This document shows positions 52,217-59,071 of a stretch of DNA of 59,071 nt, one piece after another. The position numbers and the translations under genes are program-made. Under the pieces are notes generated by a model. The model was not told the DNA's origin and made no database searches. It saw only the letters and a list, made by a program, of their open reading frames with translations. Origin of the DNA: Desulfobacterales bacterium (GTDB lineage Bacteria; Desulfobacterota; Desulfobacteria; Desulfobacterales; C00003060); contig JAUWXF010000004.1 in the NCBI GenBank assembly GCA_030616475.1, forward strand, positions 1 through 59,071, given 5' to 3'. Position 1 is the stretch's first letter; each line of letters opens with the position of its first letter.

Positions 52217-54298
52217 TTAGGATTTATATCCCGGCTTCACTCCCGTTTGGGACAAAATATTTCTAACAGTAGCTGCCTGGTTGTAGCCCGGATCTGTGGA
52301 CAATGCCTTATTCAAGTAAAACCTGGCCTGTCGAATATCCTTGAGGTGCTTCAGGTAGATCATGCCAAGGTTGTGCATTGCTTCAACATCCTTTGGATTA
52401 ATTTCAAGAAGCGTCTTGTATGTTTGGGCCGCCATTTCATACTGTCCGATCATATTGTAGGCAGTGGCGAGGTTAAACCGGGCTTCTTGATTCCCTGCAT
52501 CCATTTTTATCGCTTTTTGGAGCGTCGGGATCGAAAGATCGCAGCGTCCTTGCTTGGCCAATGCAAGTCCTAAGCTGCTGTATGCCTGGCTACACATAGG
52601 CCTTAGGGCGACTGCCTGTCTAAATGCCTTTACGGCATTGCTCAGGTCTTCCATCTCCATATAGAGAATTCCAAGGTTGTGATACGATGGACTAAAATTC
52701 GGATTGATCTTGATTGCCGCCCCATAATGTTTCAAGGCTCCGTCGTAATTTCCCTCTTTTTGGTCCAAACTCGCCAGGAGGTCATGTGCCATGTAGTTGT
52801 TGGGGTTGAGCCTCACGGCGCGGTTTAAATTCTGTCGGGCCAGATCGTGTTGCCCGGTCTCAAGGTACAGCGCCCCGATATTCGTATATGTTTCATCCGG
52901 ATACGGAGGTCTCAGCATCAAGGATTTTTCAAACGCGGTGATTGCGCGGTCGTATGACCTGGTATTGAGATAGCTGGTTCCAAGGTTGAAATGGGGCCGA
53001 TAATGGTTTGGGGATTTTTTTACCGCATCTTCCCAAAACGCTACAGGGTCGTTCCACAAGGCATTCCTTTGATACGTCCAAAATCCAAAAATGAGGATGA
53101 ATGCGGCTGCGACTGAAAAAACGAGCTTTGGTTTTTTGATGCCTTTAAACAAGATCCAGACCAAAGGCAGAAAAAAAAGCATGGAAGGAAGGTACACCCG
53201 ATGCTCGAAGGCCGGTTCTATGGAAGCGGCAAGGGCCTCTATTGCCAGATTGGCAAAAAACCAGATGATGCAAAAAGCGACGATGCGATATCGTTTGGCC
53301 GTTAGAATTGTTAAGACAAATAGAAGAAAAAAACCGGCAAATGAGAGCAGGGTGGTGAAAGGATTAAGCAGGCCGTGAGATACGACAATATCGTGATTAA
53401 GGGTGAGCCTGGACGGATGGGGATATATGAGAAGGCTGACATAGAGAAAGATAACACGCCCCTGGGTCAAAAACCTTTCCAAAGCCGTATATTGTCTGGG
53501 CTGCGAAATGGCGGTCACAAGGTCTAACGGACTGTAATGGTAGATGAGATAAACTGCGGCAAGCAGAACTGCGAATCCTGCTGCAAGATAGATGGCCGAT
53601 TTTTTTAGCCACGCCCTGTCTAAGTCTTGGAAAAAAAACCATTCATAGACGAATATTAGCACAGGCAGTGTTAATGCGATCTCTTTGGATGCCATGGACA
53701 AGGCCCAGCATAGGGCGGATAATCCAAAAAGGGCGATACGGGTGCGCATCTGTTGGGCCAGTCGGCCGTACAGGTAAGACAGGAATGAGCACAGGAAGAA
53801 TAGAGTCGCCATACCGGTCATGCGCTGAACAATGTACGTGACCGACTGAATCTGCAAAGGGTTGGCAAACCACAGGAGGCCGGCCATGGTCGCAGTATGT
53901 ACCGGATGCTTGCACCAGGGATGCCGGCCCGGCAGGGTGAGCGTTTTGAAGACAAAGAGGTAGAGGAGAATTCCGCTTAACACGTGAATGACGATGTTGA
54001 CCATGTGGTAGCCGGGCAGGCGAAGGCCTTGAAAATAGTAATTCAGGCCAAAGCTGAGGTTAGCCAGGGGCCGTCGAGGGAGGAAACTACTAGATGCACA
54101 GTTGACAAGTTCATGAATGGACAAAGAGTTAATGGCGTGGAGCCTGTCCCTTATATTGATGAAATCATCCAGGTAGAAGGGAGCTTGGAGGGTATGACCA
54201 TACAGGAGCAGGCCGATCAGGGGAAATAACAAAACCACCAGAATATGTGTGGACAGAAGAGTACTGGAAGAAGAGGTGCGTGGTTCCGGCATGGTCAT
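52217..54298 (-). CDS. TMTC-like membrane glycosyltransferase with about eight TPRs, next to pilA
   Basis: The 693-residue protein has a membrane domain with APFYLDDFINIRDRLHAINS (DD at the GT-C catalytic position), RRPLANLSFGLNYYFQG and FANPLQIQSVTYIVQRMTG, then from about residue 430 eight or so TPRs (NLGTSYLNTRSYDRAITAFE through YLKHLKDIRQARFYLNKAL). The start at 54298 is preferred because earlier ATGs follow the pilA terminator without a ribosome site, whereas AAGAAG precedes 54298. It lies directly downstream of pilA in the same direction, the position TfpO/PilO pilin glycosyltransferases hold in Pseudomonas and Acinetobacter. Pilin is thus a plausible acceptor; not shown. Confidence 0.83.
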   Translation of the reverse strand: MTMPEPRTSSSSTLLSTHILVVLLFPLIGLLLYGHTLQAPFYLDDFINIRDRLHAINSLSIHELVNCASSSFLPRRPLANLSFGLNYYFQGLRLPGYHMVNIVIHVLSGILLYLFVFKTLTLPGRHPWCKHPVHTATMAGLLWFANPLQIQSVTYIVQRMTGMATLFFLCSFLSYLYGRLAQQMRTRIALFGLSALCWALSMASKEIALTLPVLIFVYEWFFFQDLDRAWLKKSAIYLAAGFAVLLAAVYLIYHYSPLDLVTAISQPRQYTALERFLTQGRVIFLYVSLLIYPHPSRLTLNHDIVVSHGLLNPFTTLLSFAGFFLLFVLTILTAKRYRIVAFCIIWFFANLAIEALAASIEPAFEHRVYLPSMLFFLPLVWILFKGIKKPKLVFSVAAAFILIFGFWTYQRNALWNDPVAFWEDAVKKSPNHYRPHFNLGTSYLNTRSYDRAITAFEKSLMLRPPYPDETYTNIGALYLETGQHDLARQNLNRAVRLNPNNYMAHDLLASLDQKEGNYDGALKHYGAAIKINPNFSPSYHNLGILYMEMEDLSNAVKAFRQAVALRPMCSQAYSSLGLALAKQGRCDLSIPTLQKAIKMDAGNQEARFNLATAYNMIGQYEMAAQTYKTLLEINPKDVEAMHNLGMIYLKHLKDIRQARFYLNKALSTDPGYNQAATVRNILSQTGVKPGYKS

Positions 54299-54340
54299 GA
54301 CATGTGTTCTTCTTGACGAGAATTGTACAACTTGATTCAT

Positions 54341-54387
54341 AAAAAAAAGGAGATAAACCACTTGTGTTTAATGGCCTATCTCCTTTT
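54341..54387 (-). terminator. Rho-independent terminator of pilA
   Basis: On the minus strand AAAAGGAGATA (54387-54377) and TATCTCCTTTT (54355-54345) form a perfect 11-pair stem, with the T-run continuing to 54341. It begins 20 bases after the pilA stop codon and ends before the TMTC-like gene. It should stop most pilA transcripts and let some read through. Confidence 0.8.
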
Positions 54388-54407
54388 GGGCAGGTATATT
54401 CAACTAA

Positions 54408-54797
54408 TTAACTGGTGATCCCGCCATCTGCGCCCACTGTATAAGTCTTGTCGCCGGCACCATGGTACGAGGTGCAACCGAAGTTGCTCTGCGTGGCGTT
54501 TGCGCCGATGGTGACGGTAACGTCGGATGTGGGCCGGAAACCATAGGTGTATAGATCGTGGCTGGTGTCTGCTGTACCCGAGGCGATGGTACCGGTCGGA
54601 TAGTCAACGTAGTAGGCCATGGCTGAGGTATAGACGTTTTTTGCATCAGCATTGGCTGACGTGTCATAGGACCGCTTCCTGTAGCTGATAAAGTTCGGAA
54701 TAGCGATTGCTGCCAGGATGCCGATGATGGCAATAACGATCATCAGCTCAATCAGGGTAAAACCCTTTTCGTTCTTTTTTCTCAGTTTTTGTAACAT
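54408..54797 (-). CDS. pilA: Type IV pilin, major subunit type
   Basis: The 129-residue prepilin has a 12-residue basic leader and the cleavage site KG|FTLIELMIVIAIIGILA, with Gly at -1 and Glu at +5, so it is processed and N-methylated by PilD. The mature chain (117 residues) is serine/threonine rich, has a single cysteine and so no disulfide-bounded D-loop, and ends in ...GGITS with serine last. An AAAGGAGGA ribosome site lies seven bases before the ATG. A sigma-54-like promoter is about 150 bases upstream and twin hairpins lie in the predicted leader. No other pilus assembly genes are in this window. Confidence 0.95.
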   Translation of the reverse strand: MLQKLRKKNEKGFTLIELMIVIAIIGILAAIAIPNFISYRKRSYDTSANADAKNVYTSAMAYYVDYPTGTIASGTADTSHDLYTYGFRPTSDVTVTIGANATQSNFGCTSYHGAGDKTYTVGADGGITS

Positions 54798-54813
54798 GTT
54801 GAATCCTCCTTTA

Positions 54814-54854
54814 ATAAAATCGCGCTGCGATTTTATGAAATGCGGCTACGCCGC
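54814..54854 (-). repeat. Twin-hairpin repeat in the pilA leader
   Basis: ATAAAATCGC-GCT-GCGATTTTAT (54814-54836) is a perfect ten-pair stem and GCGGC-TAC-GCCGC (54842-54854) a five-pair stem. They lie one base upstream of the pilA ribosome site on the minus strand, inside the predicted 5' leader. They could affect mRNA stability or translation. This copy lacks the AAGGAAATTCC tail. Confidence 0.8.
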
Positions 54855-54951
54855 TTGAAATTAGTACCGCTTTGTGTTTCATTCACCCCCTTTCAGGTTT
54901 CGTTGAATTGGAAGGTCGTTATTGGAAAATCTTAAGTTGCCACCCTATTCA

Positions 54952-54966
54952 GCAAGATATATGCCA
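54952..54966 (-). promoter_or_regulatory. Candidate sigma-54 promoter of pilA
   Basis: On the minus strand TGGCATATATCTTGC has the -24 TGGCAT and a perfect -12 TTGC, with GG and GC 12 bases apart. Transcription would begin near 54941, giving a leader of about 143 bases. Known: pilA is driven by RpoN and PilR in many Proteobacteria; a PilR-like activator is encoded about 0.8 kb upstream. Confidence 0.65.
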
Positions 54967-55112
54967 TAATCCCTGAAAGAGGGTCGCGCTTGACAACCAT
55001 GTGATATTATGACTTATTTCAAAAACGCGTCCAGAAGAACCAGAGTCTGAGTGCCCTGAGATTCCAAAAAATGTCAGATGCCTGACGATTTTTGTTAGTC
55101 AAAAATATGTTA

Positions 55113-55200
55113 GACAGGATTAACCCCAGTACGATAGTCGCTACCTACGGGGCAGGCGGGGCAGGCCCCAGTTAAATAAGCTACGCATTTCACGGGGTAA
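55113..55200 (+). repeat. GACAGGAT-CCCC/GGGG repeat, compound copy
   Basis: Starts GACAGGATTAACCCCAGTAC, passes CTACCTACGGGGCAGG, then a second palindrome CCCCAGTTAAAT...ATTTCACGGGG. The usual GGATTTTTTT end appears only at 55354-55363, after a GCCCGCC block, so one repeat seems to be inserted into another. Lies in the 577-base spacer upstream of pilA. Confidence 0.68.
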
Positions 55201-55214
55201 ACAGCTCCAGTGAA

Positions 55215-55340
55215 ATAGGCTCCGCCCGCCTGCCATTGCAAGGCCCGCCCTCCTGCCAAGCCCGCCCGCCTCGCAAGCGAGAGCGTTGCGGGCAAGCGGA
55301 GCGAGGCGGACAAGGCACGAGCGGGCAGGCATTGCACGGG
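55215..55340. repeat. GCCCGCC/GGCGGGC-rich repeat block
   Basis: CCGCCCGCCTGCCATTGC, AAGCCCGCCCGCC, GCAAGCGAGAGCGTTGC and GCGGGCAGGCATTGC words give overlapping palindromes. Same family as 52037-52205, 58608-58650 and 58963-59055. It splits a GACAGGAT-type repeat. Confidence 0.7.
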
Positions 55341-55375
55341 ATGAAGATTTGAGGGATTTTTTTGGGGGGACTTCG

Positions 55376-55621
55376 TCAAGTGGTCGAGGGGTTGAGTGGA
55401 CTTGCAAATTTGTTGTAGGCAGATAAGAAGCAGGTAATTACTGGGTAGGCAAATCCGGTGGTTAAATGAGTGGAGAGTTTGAGAGAGATGTTATAGATTC
55501 GGGCCATCCTTTCGCGGGTCTCATCAAGTCGCTTTTCTGATTCAGCGGCCCTTTCTTCCGGTGTAAGCTTTAAGAAAGACTGGATCATTTCGAGCCATTT
55601 TTGTTCCATTAGATAAGACAT
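55376..55621 (-). pseudogene. Decayed copy of the small TA partner gene
   Basis: Residues 1-44 (MSYLMEQKWLEMIQSFLKLT, then PEERAAESEKRLDETRERMA, IYNIS) match the 63-residue protein at 27251-27442 closely. After NIS the sequence diverges into LKLSTHLTTGFAYPV, which shows no likeness to the original C-terminus, and no nucleotidyltransferase follows. A break or recombination after codon 44 is likely, leaving an orphan. It might still be made and act alone, so decay is inferred. Confidence 0.6.
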
Positions 55622-55667
55622 ACTTATCGCCGTCCCGGGCAAACCGAAGCCCACAAACATAAGTTTA

Positions 55668-55735
55668 TCACGAAAGCACGAAACTACGAAAAACCTAATA
55701 TCATTTCGTGTTTTCCATCTTTCGTGTTTTCGTGA
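55668..55735. repeat. TCACGAAA-CACGAAA inverted repeat
   Basis: TCACGAAAGCACGAAA (55668-55683) and TTTCGTGTTTTCGTGA (55720-55735) are inverted arms with one mismatch around a 36-base centre. Between the PilR-like gene's end and the decayed partner gene; no T-run beyond the stem, so terminator function is uncertain. Confidence 0.68.
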
Positions 55736-55775
55736 TTGTTTCTATAATTCTCTGCTAGAAATAATTCTATTGAGC

Positions 55776-57155
55776 CTATTCAAGCCCGAGTTTCTCCAGG
55801 CGGTACCGCAAAGAGCGAAAGCTGATCCCAAGGACCTCTGCGGCCTTCTGCTTGCCCCCCTGCGTCATTTCAAGGGCCTTCAACAGGTAACCACGCTCCG
55901 CATCGGCCAGCACAGCGTCCAAATCAAGGCCGGTTGTCGGGATATCAAAGTCCATGAGTTCGTATTTTTTTGCGCTTTTCTTTCCCCTCTTGTACGTGGA
56001 AAGGGCAAGGCTTTCGGGGAGAATGATGTTGGTGGTGGCCATGGCCACGCTTCGCTCGATCATGTTTTCAAGTTCCCTGGCATTTCCAGGGAAATCATAT
56101 CGCGCGAGCATGTCGAGGGCATACGATGAGAGCTTGTGGATTGATTTGCCCATCTCCCCGGCGTATTTTTCCAGAAAATGCTGCGCCAGGGACGGCAGGT
56201 CCTCTATCCTTTCCCGGAGCGGGGGGACATCAATATGGATAACGTTCAGGCGATAAAAAAGGTCTTCCCTGAAGTTTCCGGCAATCACCTCATCCTCCAG
56301 GTTCTTGTTCGTGGCTGTAATGATTCGCACATCTACCTGAACATCCCGCGTCTCTCCCACTGGCTTGAATGCCTTTTCCTGGACCACCCGCAGGATTTTA
56401 ACCTGGATGGCAGGCGTGAGCTCGGCGATCTCGTCCAGGAAGACAGTGCCACCGTCACTTGCCTCAAAAAGCCCCTTTTTGTGGTCAATCGCTCCTGTAA
56501 AGGCCCCTTTTCTGTGGCCAAATAGTTCACTCTCCATCAAAGTTTCCGGAATGCCGCCACAGTGAATGACCGTAAATGGTTTTTCGCATCTGGCGCTATT
56601 CTCGTGGATCGCCCGTGCGATCAACTCCTTGCCGGTGCCGCTCTCTCCGGTAATGAGCAAATTGGTTCGGGTGTCAGCCACCTGCTTAATGGTATTGTAG
56701 ATCTTCATCATGACCGGGCTGTTACCCACAATGCGCCCAAAGTGGTAAGTCTCTTTTAGTTCGGCATCCAGGATCTCCTTTTCGCGTTCAAGGGTCTTTC
56801 TCTCCAAGGCGTTTTTGATCGTCTGTTTGACCTCATCCACGTTAAAAGGTTTGGGAATGTAGTCATAGGCGCCCTCCTTCATGGCCTCCACTGCGGTTTC
56901 GGTGGTCGCAAATGCTGAAATCATGATGACCACGGTTTGGGGACGACGGCTCTTCGCCTCGCGCAGGACCTGGAGGCCGCCCACAGATCCCATTCTGATA
57001 TCGCAAAGGATCAGGTCGTAATTCATCTTCTCCAGCATGCGGACCGCCTTAGTGCCGTCCTCTGCACACTCGACGTCATATCCCTCTGATGTGAGCATGA
57101 CCTCGAGCATCTCGCGCATGCTCAGGTCATCATCTACAACGAGTAGGTTAGGCAT
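55776..57155 (-). CDS. pilR: Sigma-54-dependent response regulator, PilR/NtrC type
   Basis: The 459-residue protein has a receiver domain (VVDDDLSMREMLEVM; phospho-acceptor Asp52 in LILCDIRMG; Lys in YIPKPF), an AAA+ domain with Walker A GESGTGKE and the sigma-54 contact loop GAFTGA, and a C-terminal Fis-type HTH ending ISFRSLRYRLEKLGLE, as in PilR. It would activate RpoN promoters after phosphorylation. No sensor kinase such as PilS adjoins it. It is about 0.8 kb upstream of the pilA promoter and in the same direction. The PilR name rests on the C-terminus and on the pilA context. Confidence 0.85.
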   Translation of the reverse strand: MPNLLVVDDDLSMREMLEVMLTSEGYDVECAEDGTKAVRMLEKMNYDLILCDIRMGSVGGLQVLREAKSRRPQTVVIMISAFATTETAVEAMKEGAYDYIPKPFNVDEVKQTIKNALERKTLEREKEILDAELKETYHFGRIVGNSPVMMKIYNTIKQVADTRTNLLITGESGTGKELIARAIHENSARCEKPFTVIHCGGIPETLMESELFGHRKGAFTGAIDHKKGLFEASDGGTVFLDEIAELTPAIQVKILRVVQEKAFKPVGETRDVQVDVRIITATNKNLEDEVIAGNFREDLFYRLNVIHIDVPPLRERIEDLPSLAQHFLEKYAGEMGKSIHKLSSYALDMLARYDFPGNARELENMIERSVAMATTNIILPESLALSTYKRGKKSAKKYELMDFDIPTTGLDLDAVLADAERGYLLKALEMTQGGKQKAAEVLGISFRSLRYRLEKLGLE

Positions 57156-57215
57156 ATTGCAATAGACTTTCAGAAAAAAATTTTGGTTTTTGGATATGGA
57201 ACATGCCTAAAATAG

Positions 57216-57374
57216 ATCCGAAATTCGAATACCGAATATCGAAATCCGAAACAAATTCGAAATTCAAATTTTCAAAACTTAATTCTGAAAAGCTTCATAT
57301 AATTCTTTTGTTTTGGATTTTGTGCTTTGGTCATTTGTATTTGTTTCGTGCTTCGAATTTCGAATTTCGAAATT
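57216..57374. repeat. CGAAATCCGAA palindromic repeat, copy A
   Basis: A left arm with CCGAAATTCGAA, ATCCGAAACAAATTCG and a right arm with GTCATTTGTATTTGTTTCG, TGCTTCGAATTTCG can pair across the centre. It fills the spacer between pyrC and the regulator gene. A second copy follows on the other side of pyrC. Confidence 0.7.
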
Positions 57375-57427
57375 AAGCCTTTACTATACTCCAAAAACAT
57401 TTTCTTAAAAGCTATAGTCGTTATTGG

Positions 57428-58780
57428 TCATTCATCATCAAAGACTATCTTCCCTCCTACCATGGTCAAGACCGCCTTCCCTTTGAGCTCCCAGCCATTA
57501 AAGGGGGTGTTTTTGCTCTTGGACCGAAAGGTGTTGGCATCAACGGTGAATTTCTTTTCCAGGTCTATGATTGTGAGGTCCGCAGGGTTGCCGGGCTTCA
57601 GACCAATGTGGGCGAGATTGAGAATCCTGGCCGGGTTGATCGACATCTTGGCAATTAGGTCATTTAAGTCCATCAGACCCATCTCCACCAATTGCAAGCT
57701 CAAGGGCAGAGAGGTCTCGAGGCCGATCATGCCATTGGCAGCTTGATCGAACTCCAAATCCTTTTCAATACTGGTGTGTGGCGCGTGGTCGCTGGCAATG
57801 ACATCAATCGTACCATCGGCCAGCGCCACACGGATTGCGTCCCTGTCCTTAGCCGTGCGCAGGGGAGGGTGCACCCTGGCATTTGTGTCATAGTTGATGA
57901 CGGCATCTTCGGTCAGGGAAAAATAGTGGGGTGCAGTTTCAGCCGTAACCGGCAGTCCACGCGCCTTGGCCTCGCGGATGAGTCGTACTGAGCCTTCGGT
58001 ACTTACATGAGCAATATGCAGCGGTGCGCCTGTGAGTTCACACAGGGCAATGTCTCTGGCCACCATCACGGTCTCTCCGGCATTCGGTATACCTGGAAGC
58101 CCTAAACGGGTGGCCGTAGTCCCCTCGTTCATAACCCCGCTTGCCGTGAGATTTCGGTCCTCGCAGTGGGCGATGACCAAGAGCTCAAACCCTTTACTGT
58201 ACTCCAGGGCGCGCCGCATCAACTGAGCGTTCATCACCGGGTTGCCGTCGTCAGACACAGCCACGACACCGGCTGCCTTCAGCTCCCCGTAGTCAGCCAA
58301 GTTTTCCCCACGGAGTCCCCGGCTTATAGCGCCCACAGGATAGACACGGACGGTTTCAGCCATTCTTGCTTTCTTGAGGATGTAATCTGTCACTGATTGA
58401 TTATCATTGACCGGGTCTGTATTCGGCATGCAGCATATGGTTGCAAATCCCCCGTGGGCTGCCGCCAGACAGCCCGTTTCAATGGTTTCTTTATACTCGT
58501 GGCCGGGTTCACGCAGGTGGACATGCATATCAATAAGGCCGGGGGTCACAAGCTTGCCAGAGGCATTGATGATTGATGATTGATGATTGATGATTGATGA
58601 TTGCGGATTGCGCCCACCCGCCTCGCCTGAGCGAGAGCGATGGCGGGCAGGGATTGCGGATTGCGGATTTTCGATTGAAGCGATTTTTCCTTCCTCAATG
58701 ACGATATCGAACAGGCCGTCAATGCCCGTTTCCGGGTCAATGACGCGCCCGCCCTTAATTAAGTATCTTGAGTTTACCAT
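57428..58780 (-). CDS. pyrC: Dihydroorotase with repeat-encoded insert
   Basis: The 450-residue protein is a class I dihydroorotase, which closes carbamoyl-aspartate to dihydroorotate in pyrimidine synthesis. Metal ligands are visible: [10 protein letters not shown] near 84-93, HCED, HIAHVST and IASDHAPH. Between the N-terminal beta strand and GKLVTPG, residues 38-72 ([13 protein letters not shown]..., NHQSSIIN) are encoded by repeat DNA, about 25 residues more than expected. The conserved core is intact, so activity is likely retained. It starts with ATG 58780. A housekeeping gene among accessory ones, marking a probable edge of the surface-glycan region. Confidence 0.9.
   Translation of the reverse strand: MVNSRYLIKGGRVIDPETGIDGLFDIVIEEGKIASIENPQSAIPARHRSRSGEAGGRNPQSSIINHQSSIINASGKLVTPGLIDMHVHLREPGHEYKETIETGCLAAAHGGFATICCMPNTDPVNDNQSVTDYILKKARMAETVRVYPVGAISRGLRGENLADYGELKAAGVVAVSDDGNPVMNAQLMRRALEYSKGFELLVIAHCEDRNLTASGVMNEGTTATRLGLPGIPNAGETVMVARDIALCELTGAPLHIAHVSTEGSVRLIREAKARGLPVTAETAPHYFSLTEDAVINYDTNARVHPPLRTAKDRDAIRVALADGTIDVIASDHAPHTSIEKDLEFDQAANGMIGLETSLPLSLQLVEMGLMDLNDLIAKMSINPARILNLAHIGLKPGNPADLTIIDLEKKFTVDANTFRSKSKNTPFNGWELKGKAVLTMVGGKIVFDDE
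58565..58669. repeat. Compound repeat inside pyrC
   Basis: Five GATTGAT-type units in tandem (about 58567-58602), a CCCGCCTCGCC...GGCGGGCAGG palindrome (about 58608-58650) and GATTGCGGATTGCGGATTT follow each other. All are read in frame in pyrC. The palindrome belongs to the GCCCGCC family; the others resemble the spacer repeats of this genome. Confidence 0.78.
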
Positions 58781-58800
58781 AACCTAACCCAGATAAACTG

Positions 58801-58960
58801 GAAATTCGAAGCACGAAATACGAAATACGAAACAAATTCAAATATCAAATTACCAAATGATCCAAACAGCAATTGCGTTTTCAAACGGGTACAAGATGGC
58901 AGAATTCAAAAGCGTTTTTGAGTTTTGGATTTTAGTCATTCGATATTGTTTCGGATTTCG
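58801..58960. repeat. CGAAATCCGAA palindromic repeat, copy B
   Basis: Left arm TTCGAAGCACGAAATACG and CGAAACAAATTCAAATATC, right arm TTTGGATTTTAGTCATTCG and TTGTTTCGGATTTCG, pairing imperfectly across an 80-base centre. Upstream of pyrC; with copy A it brackets the gene. Confidence 0.7.
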
Positions 58961-58962
58961 AC

Positions 58963-59055
58963 CTGCCCGCCATTGCCAGAGACCTGCCCGCCATTGCCGT
59001 GTGTGCAGGCATTGCAGATGTCCGGCGACCGTGGCGTTGGCAGGCGGGTGCCGGC
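58963..59055. repeat. GCCCGCC-type repeat block at window end
   Basis: Two CCTGCCCGCCATTGCC units are followed by GCAGGCATTGC and GGCAGGCGGGTG, the same vocabulary as at 52037-52205 and 55215-55340. No gene is seen between 58781 and the window end. Confidence 0.65.
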
Positions 59056-59071
59056 ACATAAGCTGAATGCT

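Noticed and set aside
58567-58602. Tandem GATTGAT units considered as a CRISPR or microsatellite locus
   Set aside because: Units are directly joined with no spacers, and the tract is read in frame as part of pyrC.
1-59071. Insertion sequences as the source of the dispersed repeats
   Set aside because: No transposase-like protein is encoded in the window; the repeats are short, palindromic and non-coding.

Overview
This 59 kb window looks like a chromosomal surface-glycan region of a Gram-negative bacterium, most plausibly a Desulfobacterota (deltaproteobacterial) lineage. The pointers are an ABC-2 O-polysaccharide exporter (Wzm/Wzt), a type IV pilin with a sigma-54-type promoter next to a PilR-like regulator, a HepT/MntA module, and many short palindromic intergenic repeats. 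The lineage call is inference. No rRNA, tRNA, CRISPR array, transposase or replication origin was seen.

Layout. (1) 305-20150, plus strand: a wHTH regulator, Wzm, Wzt with a sugar-binding C-terminal domain, then a long run of tightly overlapping genes: eight glycosyltransferases, four SAM methyltransferases, a pyruvyltransferase-like protein, an alpha/alpha-toroid protein of unknown role and an AsnB-type amidotransferase. This is an ABC-exported polysaccharide locus. (2) 20433-24862, minus strand: a membrane GT2, a DUF354 protein and a second AsnB with an altered glutaminase site. (3) 25128-36898: GT39/PMT-like, YfhO-like, DUF2142-like and two TMTC-like (transmembrane plus TPR) proteins, interrupted at 26647-28424 by two nucleotidyltransferase-based toxin-antitoxin-like modules. 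(4) 37195-43824, plus strand: an SDR, a DegT aminotransferase, two methyltransferases (one with an in-frame stop), a polyprenyl-phosphate-type GT2 and a YfhO protein. (5) 43825-51831, minus strand: a second run of YfhO, methyltransferase, GT2, DUF2723-TPR, methyltransferase and GT2. (6) 52217-58780, minus strand: a TMTC-like protein directly behind pilA, a decayed copy of the small TA partner, a PilR-like sigma-54 activator and pyrC.

How it may work together. Soluble GT1/GT2 enzymes and methyltransferases would build a polysaccharide exported by Wzm/Wzt. Separately, four GT2 enzymes of the polyprenyl-phosphate-sugar type and nine polytopic GT-C-like proteins could make and use lipid-linked sugars on the periplasmic side. 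The TMTC-like gene immediately downstream of pilA, and a pilin ending in serine, suggest pilin O-glycosylation as one target. Sigma-54-like promoter matches lie before the export operon, before the SDR/DegT operon and before pilA, so the three may be coordinated.

A second theme is repeats. At least four families of palindromic repeats fill the intergenic spaces, and some have entered coding sequence in frame (the Wzt N-terminus, PyrC, the C-terminal tails of two proteins).
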